Source of the DNA: an uncultured Bacteroidota bacterium | Lineage (GTDB): Bacteria > Bacteroidota > Bacteroidia > Chitinophagales > Chitinophagaceae | Reading direction: 5' to 3' | NCBI GenBank assembly: GCA_946479055.1 | Contig: CAMLEX010000277.1 | Coordinates: 1 to 6,848 of the forward strand | DNA length: 6,848 nucleotides | In this document: one piece after another, positions 1 to 4,991 of the stretch | Numbering within the stretch: position 1 is the stretch's first letter | Layout: every line of letters starts with the position of its first letter | Position numbers and translations under genes: made by a program | The notes under the pieces: model-generated | Seen by the model: the letters and a program-made list of their open reading frames with translations, nothing else | Told to the model about the DNA's origin: nothing | The model's database searches: none

Positions 1-49
1 ACGATATCTGTGGTAGTGACTGGAGTTCAGACGTGTGCTCTTCCGATCT
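1..49 (+). other. Illumina sequencing adapter (assembly contamination)
   Basis: Bases 16-49 match the 34-base Illumina TruSeq/multiplexing read-2 adapter exactly, from GTGACTGGAGTTC through the terminal CTCTTCCGATCT. Bases 8-15 (ctgtggta) sit where the 8-base i7 index belongs. Bases 1-7 (acgatat) match the end of the P7 oligo (ACGAGAT) with one mismatch. This is library-preparation sequence left at a contig end. The first genomic base is 50, and even that base could derive from A-tailing of the insert. The kinase reading frame on the minus strand happens to stay open through the adapter, so an automated protein call would carry about 16 false residues at its C-terminus. Confidence 0.97.
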
Positions 50-592
50 TCTTAATTGCAATGAATCGCTATTCTTTTGCGATTGTCCGTAACCAACCAC
101 TACCACTTCTTCAATGGCTTTGGGATTCAGCGAGTCAAAAACAAAACGGAGTTTACCTGCACTGTCTTTGTCATTAAACTTCGTTTTTTCATTCAATGAA
201 ATATAAACGTTCTTTTTCCCTTTCGTTTTTCTTAACGAATCATGCATTTGCCGTGCTAACAGATTAAGGACCCTAACTGTCCGGGGCTGTCCGGGAATAC
301 CCATTCTTTTTGATCCATCAAGCGCCTTTTTTGTTAACGCCCCTGAAGATGTGTCTTTAAGGACCTCCTGCAATTTTTTTTGCCAAATCGAATCCTGTAC
401 ATCGCGGATAGTTTCACGAAAAAGCGAATAAGTCCTTGTTTCAAGAGCTTTCTGTTCACGACCGTAATTATCCTTTAGCCAATAGAGCTGGAAGCTTGTT
501 ATGATCAATATTGTGATCACCATCGCTAATAAGAGGGCCTCTGGATGTTTGATCCCTGAACGAGTCATATGCTGGCTACCCATACTTTTCAT
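50..592 (-). CDS. Sensor histidine kinase, N-terminal fragment (3' end missing)
   Basis: The frame starts at ATG 592 and runs open for 181 codons to the adapter junction, so only the N-terminus is present. Residues 1-17 are short and basic, residues 18-38 form one hydrophobic transmembrane helix (ALLLAMVITILIITSFQLYW), and the next stretch (LKDNYGREQKALETRTYSLF) has the amphipathic heptad look seen just after the first membrane helix of Bacteroidota two-component sensor kinases. Residues 60-181 would be the periplasmic sensor domain. The second membrane helix, HAMP, HisKA and HATPase domains would lie beyond the contig end, so the kinase call rests on N-terminal resemblance alone. Residues 160-169 read IEEVVVVGYG, a TonB-box/SusC-plug-like string that is unexpected here. 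In-frame ATGs at 583 and 568 are alternative starts; an AGGAG lies 10 bases before ATG 583 but only 1 base before ATG 592. The gene is divergent from the GLPGLI gene. Confidence 0.72.
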
Positions 593-609
593 GCTCCTGA
601 TTTCGAAAA

Positions 610-617
610 CAAATTTA
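610..617 (-). promoter_or_regulatory. Candidate -7 element for the kinase gene
   Basis: On the minus strand this reads TAAATTTG, a full match to the Bacteroidota TAnnTTTG -7 element, 17 bases before ATG 592. No TTG-like -33 element is found about 19 bases further upstream. That position is occupied by a GTTAAT box (634-639), which would suit an activator-dependent promoter. The motif is short and the region AT-rich, so chance occurrence is possible. Confidence 0.4.
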
Positions 618-633
618 AACAATCCCTGATGTC

Positions 634-698
634 GTTAATGGTCCGTTAACCTTTATTAACCTTAATGCAAGGTGCGTTAACCGGTTACCAGTTAACTG
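634..698. promoter_or_regulatory. Cluster of GTTAAC-like boxes (putative regulator binding region)
   Basis: Between the divergent kinase and GLPGLI genes lie GTTAAT (634-639), GTTAAC (645-650), ATTAAC (655-660), GTTAAC (676-681), GTTACC (684-689) and GTTAAC (691-696). The first four start 11, 10 and 21 bases apart, close to whole turns of the helix. TTAACCTT occurs twice 10 bases apart (646-653 and 656-663). Two 10-base perfect palindromes, TAACCGGTTA (678-687) and CAGTTAACTG (689-698), have centres 11 bases apart. Phased repeats of this kind suit OmpR/PhoB-type response regulators or a small dimeric repressor. The regulator's identity is inference; the natural candidate is the cognate partner of the adjacent kinase. 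Confidence 0.5.
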
Positions 699-703
699 AA
701 TAA

Positions 704-711
704 TAGCTTTG
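704..711 (+). promoter_or_regulatory. Candidate -7 element for the GLPGLI gene
   Basis: TAGCTTTG fits the Bacteroidota TAnnTTTG -7 consensus and ends 18 bases before ATG 730, so the predicted leader would be only about a dozen bases. No TTG -33 element is found at the usual distance (around 681-684, which reads ccgg); the GTTAAC/GTTACC boxes fill that area. It mirrors the element on the kinase side. It also overlaps the TTG at 709, which argues against that TTG being the start codon. Confidence 0.4.
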
Positions 712-729
712 CCACAAAAACAACCACTC

Positions 730-1524
730 ATGAAGAAAATATTTTTTTCGGCTTTTGCTTTATTGTCGATGGCCCTGGTAAATGCCCAACAAAAAGAAGG
801 AAAAGTAATTTACCAGCGTGCCCTACAGATGCAAATGCGTATTGGCGCTCCTGGCGGTAGAGAAAACGAAATGCCGCGGACAAGAACCGATAAATTTGAA
901 ATGAATTTTGCCGACGGGAAGATGATCTGGAAACAAATGGAAGACGAGATACAGGATGATAATTTCGGTGGAGGTGGCGGTATAATGGTCCGCGGTTTCG
1001 GTGGCGGAGCGGACGATGTTACTTATTGTGATTTTGATAAAGCCCGTAAAGTAGAGTTGCGTGAATTCTTTGATAAAAAGTTTTTAATAACCGACAGCAT
1101 CCGTCGTGGCAACTGGAAATTGAGTGATGAGACAAAAACCATTTTAAATCACCCTTGCCGTAAAGCTACTTCGCAACGCTTTGGTAAACGCATGATGATG
1201 AACATGGATAATGGAAAAATGGAGCGTAAAGAAGTTGATGATACGTCCACTATCGTTGCATGGTTTACTACCGATATACCAGTTTCTGCAGGGCCTGAAG
1301 TACAGGGACAATTGCCTGGTTTAATTCTTAGCCTGGAAATAAATAACGGCAGAACGGTTTATACTGCTTTAGAAATTTCTCCAAAAGCTGATACCGCATC
1401 AATAAAGGAACCAACCAAAGGAAAGAAAGTAACTCCCGATGAATTTACTAAAGAAAGAAATAAACTGATGGAAGAAATGCAAAAGAATAACCAGGGCAGG
1501 AATATCCAGATACGAATGAATTAA
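730..1524 (+). CDS. GLPGLI family secreted protein
   Basis: This 264-residue protein starts at ATG 730 (MKKIFFSAFALLSMALVNA|QQ), which gives a clean signal peptide with cleavage after residue 19. An in-frame TTG at 709 would add seven polar residues ahead of it and lies within the putative -7 element. The family signature is QLPGLIL at residues 194-200, preceded by the typical AWFTTDIPVSAGP block (177-189). Other family-like parts are the WKLSDETKTILNHPCRKAT block (129-147) and a charged tail containing VTPDEFTKERNKLMEEM (234-250). A glycine-rich loop spans residues 80-93. GLPGLI proteins (TIGRFAM porph_ging group) are Bacteroidota-specific, exported and of unknown biochemical function; they are often encoded next to outer-membrane beta-barrels. 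Here the nearest barrel is about 3.5 kb away on the other strand. No Shine-Dalgarno is visible. Expression is probably controlled from the shared GTTAAC region. Confidence 0.93.
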   Translation: MKKIFFSAFALLSMALVNAQQKEGKVIYQRALQMQMRIGAPGGRENEMPRTRTDKFEMNFADGKMIWKQMEDEIQDDNFGGGGGIMVRGFGGGADDVTYCDFDKARKVELREFFDKKFLITDSIRRGNWKLSDETKTILNHPCRKATSQRFGKRMMMNMDNGKMERKEVDDTSTIVAWFTTDIPVSAGPEVQGQLPGLILSLEINNGRTVYTALEISPKADTASIKEPTKGKKVTPDEFTKERNKLMEEMQKNNQGRNIQIRMN

Positions 1525-1534
1525 TTGTTCTTTT

Positions 1535-1572
1535 GTAGAGTTGCCAACTTTCTGAAAAGTTGGCAACTCTAC
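1535..1572. terminator. Perfect 17-bp hairpin between convergent genes
   Basis: Bases 1535-1551 (GTAGAGTTGCCAACTTT) are exactly complementary to 1556-1572, with a CTGA loop. The hairpin begins 10 bases after the GLPGLI stop codon and ends 7 bases before the stop codon of the minus-strand gene, so it can act as a shared bidirectional terminator. Neither strand has a U-tract directly after the stem (TCATCACC on plus, CAAAAGAACAA on minus), so it is not a canonical intrinsic terminator. From memory, similar GAGTTGCCAACTTT palindromes recur between genes in Bacteroidota, so it may instead be a dispersed REP-like repeat. Confidence 0.65.
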
Positions 1573-1579
1573 TCATCAC

Positions 1580-2632
1580 CTATTTCCGCTGAGTCGGCAC
1601 ATGTTCATCCAAATATTTTTTCACAGCGTTATTCCAGCCATCCAGGCTTTTTGAACGTTGCTTATTCAACTCGTTATTCACTGCATTAAAATTGTTGCTG
1701 GCTGAGTTGATATCATTGACTGCCTTATTGAACTGTTCAACATCCTGCTCTGTACGTTTTGAGCCGGGCTTGGAATCAAACTGTTTTTTAAGTTTTGTAA
1801 AATTTTCTTCTTTAAGGAAAAAATCCGTCATCGCTGATCCCTTCTTAGCCTCATCTTTGTAAAAGTTCAGTATGTTATGGCAGGCAATGATCAGCGAACC
1901 GTCGTTGTTGTATCCTTTCAATTCTTTTAACTTCTCCAGCCCCTGCTCCGAAAAATTCTGTAAGGAGTTAATGTTTTGTTCAATGCTGTTTACATTCTTC
2001 TGGTTCACCGCATCCATCAGGTAGGCTTCCTGTTTGTACGCTTTAAAGAACACAAGATATACTTCATTATAATGCTTCATTACATTGCCGGCAACTTTCA
2101 TTTTCGTATCAGATACTGATTCGCTCTCTATCATATTAATATTATGTTTGGCCGCGAATTGTTTTTGCATTTCCCCTTGCCTTACAGATGCCTGCTGCAA
2201 TTTTTCATTGGCTTTTTCCTGGGCCAGCATATAAGCTTCCATCAGGTCATAGCTCTGCTCGGCTATTTCCTCCATGTTAACGAGCTTACCATAATCTTCA
2301 TTAAAAACGCTGTTCAGTATTTTCAGGTATGCCACTGTTGTATCCTTCAATGTACGGTCGCCTTTATAGGGCGGCATACCCATTATTTCATACCTCGTAT
2401 CGCTGATTGCTTTCACTACTTCCAGTCTTCTTTTTTCTACTTTTCTTGCACTCTTGCCATGCGACATGCCGCTCAGGTACAGGAGATATTTTTCTGTTAA
2501 TACCTGGTTAGCCTTACCGATATGCTCTATGTATTGCCCTGCATTTTCAAATGATTGTGCAATACATTGGTATGACAATAGAATAGAGAAAAAGGAAAAC
2601 AGAAATAACTTCGTTTTAAAATACATTTTCAT
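1580..2632 (-). CDS. Secreted alpha-helical protein of unknown function (possible LIC11966-type surface protein)
   Basis: This is a complete 350-residue frame. The N-terminus (MKMYFKTKLFLFSFFSILLSYQCIA|QS) is a signal peptide with likely cleavage after residue 25; the Cys at 23 is not in a convincing lipobox. The mature protein is almost entirely charged and helical, with long stretches likely to form bundles or coiled coils (residues 60-80, 118-165, 215-240, 295-345). Recognisable blocks are HGKSARKVEKRR (58-69), NEDYGKLVNMEEIAEQSYD (111-129) and YLVFFKAYKQEAYLMDA (192-208). These recall, from memory, proteins named LIC11966 family surface protein, whose function is unknown; I saw no catalytic motif. 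The start is 40 bases after the stop of the Prc-type protease on the same strand, suggesting co-transcription. An internal ATG at codon 3 is an alternative start. Confidence 0.85.
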   Translation of the reverse strand: MKMYFKTKLFLFSFFSILLSYQCIAQSFENAGQYIEHIGKANQVLTEKYLLYLSGMSHGKSARKVEKRRLEVVKAISDTRYEIMGMPPYKGDRTLKDTTVAYLKILNSVFNEDYGKLVNMEEIAEQSYDLMEAYMLAQEKANEKLQQASVRQGEMQKQFAAKHNINMIESESVSDTKMKVAGNVMKHYNEVYLVFFKAYKQEAYLMDAVNQKNVNSIEQNINSLQNFSEQGLEKLKELKGYNNDGSLIIACHNILNFYKDEAKKGSAMTDFFLKEENFTKLKKQFDSKPGSKRTEQDVEQFNKAVNDINSASNNFNAVNNELNKQRSKSLDGWNNAVKKYLDEHVPTQRK

Positions 2633-2672
2633 AACTGAGCAGTTTGCGGGCCGATGTTTTTGTAGCCCTTGT

Positions 2673-4775
2673 TTAGTTTTGGGGATGTTGTAAATTAATC
2701 AGATCACATAAAACAGAAAAAGTTTCCTGTATATAGAGATCTCCTGCAATATTATGCAGCCAGCCATTATTCACTTCTTTTGCATAGCTGTTATCGGCCA
2801 ATAATGTTTTATCAAGACCGTGGTTATCAACAGTAAATTTTTTGCTGGCCAACGAAGAGTTCTTTTTCAAAATACCGGGTTCCAATTCATGTTGCCTGGC
2901 CCATTGCTCAAAGCCATCTGCCTTCAACGGAATGGTTTGTGCTTTTGTACGACGAGCCCTTATTGCTTCAGTAATTTTTTTAATGTCCTGAAAAGCTTTA
3001 TCATCATTTACTCTTTCAGCACTCTTTTTAGTCAGATCATTTACAGGTAATACCGCCAATGGTTTATAATAAGCATTCTTTGCAATTTTGTCTGCCACTA
3101 AAGCAAAAGGAGAAAATTTTTCCCGGTAATCGAGTCCATCAAAGGCATCGGGTAATGCAATATCGGGAGTAACACCATTCATTTGTGCTGTCTCTCCTGA
3201 AAGGCGATATAATTTCCCGACTGTGACCTTGACAATGTCTTTCGCATTGCCGATCTGAGTAGGTTTATTCGTCATGGTATCCAACACCATCATTTGCTGC
3301 ATGGTCGCTTTACCATATGTATTGCTTCCTACTATCAATGCACGGTTATAATCCTGTAATGAAGCTGCCAGGATTTCAGAGGCAGATGCACTCTGTCCAT
3401 TTACCATCAGGGCCATTGGCCCGTTGTAGATCGTTCCCCGGTTGGGATCTTTCAGATAAAAAACTTTTTCAGCTCTTTTTTGCTTTTGACCCATCAATGG
3501 TCCTTCATCAACGAAGATGCCGATCATTTCCATAGCTTCACTAAGAGAACCACCACCATTAAATCTTACATCAAGGATCAATCCATCAATATTTTCTTTT
3601 TTCAGTTTGACAATTTCTTTCGCCACATCATTGGCACAACTGGAACCGCTTTCATTTTCCCATTTAGTATAGAACGCTGGCAACAGAATGTAGCCTATTT
3701 TTTTCTCTCCTTTTAAAACAAATCCTTTCACAATATTTTCTTCATTCTCTATTTTTTCTTTTCGTAACAAAACGATCCTGGTGCTGCCATCTTTTTTCCT
3801 GAATTTTAATACCAACCGGTCATTCATTGACTGGTCAAGTATCTCATGGGCCTCTTCCAAACCAAGTCCTGCCATTTCTATAGCATCCTTTCCTTCCCAT
3901 TGCAAACTTAACAGCTCATCACCTTCGTTCAGATCACCCGATTTCCAGGCAGGGCCTCCGGGTACCAGCTTATCAATAACGATCTCTCCTTTTTCAGTTT
4001 CATCCAGGTTTAACCCGAATGAAAGTGATTCAGTACTAAGAGATGATTTAAACTCTTCTTTTTCTTCTGTTGAAAAATAATTGGTATGCGGATCAAAGCC
4101 GGTTGCAATGGCGTTAAGATATACCTGGGAAACATAGTTAGAAAATGCTGATGGATGGTCCAATATTTTTTTTAACGCCTTGCTTTCGGCCATCCTGATA
4201 TGTTCCCTTACTTTCTTTTCGGATTGACCAATAACTGTTTTCAATGTTATTTTGCCTGTACTATCTGCTGCGGCAATATCAAAGAGCTCATTCAGTGCCC
4301 TGTATTTGAGATACAAGGACCACCGATTGGTTAATGCCATAAGGTCTGCTGCAAAATTGAATGTCTGTTCCCTGGAGGTAGTGAGGGATTCATTAACAGT
4401 AAAGTCAAAAGGCTTTTGCAGTAGCTTATTGACTATCGAATCAGCACGGATCAATGATTTTTTATAGATAGATTCAAAAAGGTCAAAAAAGGCCCATCCG
4501 TTTCCACGGAGTTCATCATCCAGCTTTGTACTAAATGCCAGGAAGGTTTTATATTCTGCATCTGTAAACAAAAGTTTTCTTCTGTCCACTGTTCTTAGCA
4601 TTGATCTGAACATTGCTACAGAAAAACTATCATCTACCGGTCGTGGCTCTAAATGTTGCAATTCGATCATCCGTTTTACTATAATTGCCCTGGAAGGCAG
4701 GGAAGAGGATTGTGCCAAGGTACAGGGACAGTAAAAAAGAAGAACCAGGATAAGTAAAGAAAAAATTCTTTTCAT
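2673..4775 (-). CDS. prc: Prc/Tsp-type C-terminal processing peptidase (family S41)
   Basis: This 700-residue periplasmic serine protease degrades or trims proteins from their C-termini; E. coli Prc, at about 680 residues, is similar in length. In order: signal peptide with cleavage after A21; TSP N-terminal helical region (about 30-225); FDPHTNYFS (227-235); PDZ domain (about 248-340) with VPGGPAWKSGDLNEGDELLS; S41 core with LDVRFNGGGSLSEA (401-414), NGQSASASEILAASLQDYNRA (459-479) and GSNTYGKATMQQ (483-494); GVTPDIALP (534-542); and a C-terminal domain matching the Prc-type tail. By the Prc Ser/Lys spacing of 25 residues, the catalytic residues are S464 and K489, with Q493 completing the site; all are intact. 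The next gene downstream, 40 bases away, is a secreted helical protein that may share its transcript. The 216-base gap upstream suggests its own promoter, though no clear one is visible. No Shine-Dalgarno is seen before ATG 4775. Confidence 0.96.
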   Translation of the reverse strand: MKRIFSLLILVLLFYCPCTLAQSSSLPSRAIIVKRMIELQHLEPRPVDDSFSVAMFRSMLRTVDRRKLLFTDAEYKTFLAFSTKLDDELRGNGWAFFDLFESIYKKSLIRADSIVNKLLQKPFDFTVNESLTTSREQTFNFAADLMALTNRWSLYLKYRALNELFDIAAADSTGKITLKTVIGQSEKKVREHIRMAESKALKKILDHPSAFSNYVSQVYLNAIATGFDPHTNYFSTEEKEEFKSSLSTESLSFGLNLDETEKGEIVIDKLVPGGPAWKSGDLNEGDELLSLQWEGKDAIEMAGLGLEEAHEILDQSMNDRLVLKFRKKDGSTRIVLLRKEKIENEENIVKGFVLKGEKKIGYILLPAFYTKWENESGSSCANDVAKEIVKLKKENIDGLILDVRFNGGGSLSEAMEMIGIFVDEGPLMGQKQKRAEKVFYLKDPNRGTIYNGPMALMVNGQSASASEILAASLQDYNRALIVGSNTYGKATMQQMMVLDTMTNKPTQIGNAKDIVKVTVGKLYRLSGETAQMNGVTPDIALPDAFDGLDYREKFSPFALVADKIAKNAYYKPLAVLPVNDLTKKSAERVNDDKAFQDIKKITEAIRARRTKAQTIPLKADGFEQWARQHELEPGILKKNSSLASKKFTVDNHGLDKTLLADNSYAKEVNNGWLHNIAGDLYIQETFSVLCDLINLQHPQN

Positions 4776-4991
4776 GATAACAGGGTGGCTGAAGTAATGC
4801 CCCCTAAACTAATTAAAGTAACGAAAACAGTGAAGTATTTTACATTGTTTTTAATTATCCCCGGTATCAGCCATGTATAGAGGCACAGGATGGATCGATC
4901 TCTGTCGAATGTAAGAGGAAACAGCTAGTGAATTTGTGGTATTTTTAAACAAAGCCGGATAAACCCATAAAGCTGGCAAGCTTTCTCATGA
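4776..4991. other. Intergenic gap between the beta-barrel and protease genes
   Basis: These 216 bases separate two minus-strand genes and hold no supportable gene; the reading frames in it are only about a dozen codons. A 6-bp inverted repeat, AAAGCT/AGCTTT (4969-4974 and 4979-4984), follows the barrel gene's stop and might aid termination, but it is short and lacks a T-run. A minus-strand TAGTTTAG (4804-4811) is one base off TAnnTTTG, lies 28 bases before the protease ATG and has no -33 partner. Both are weak and are noted only as candidates. Confidence 0.4.

Noticed and set aside
50..181. Kinase fragment fused to a SusC receptor (assembly chimera)
   Set aside because: The residues before VVVVGYG do not resemble the carboxypeptidase-D-like domain that precedes it in SusC proteins, and the frame is continuous with the kinase N-terminus. 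A chimera cannot be excluded without reads, but the sequence does not call for one.
709..729. TTG at 709 as the GLPGLI start codon
   Set aside because: ATG 730 gives a normal MKK signal peptide; the extension is polar and overlaps a candidate -7 promoter element.
2558..2566. Lipoprotein signal in the secreted helical protein (Cys 23)
   Set aside because: The residues before the cysteine (SYQ) do not form a lipobox, and a standard signal-peptidase-I site (CIA|QS) follows directly.
2144..2693. Overlapping plus-strand open frames of 118 and 79 codons
   Set aside because: They are antisense to the secreted helical protein and to the gap beside it, with Cys/His/Phe-rich compositions typical of a reverse-strand shadow of Lys/Glu-rich coding sequence.
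4804..4811. TAGTTTAG as the protease promoter
   Set aside because: One mismatch to TAnnTTTG and no -33 element at about 19 bases; such matches are common in AT-rich sequence.
4969..4984. Inverted repeat as a terminator of the beta-barrel gene
   Set aside because: The stem is only 6 bp, AT-rich, and not followed by a T-run on the minus strand; too weak for its own feature.
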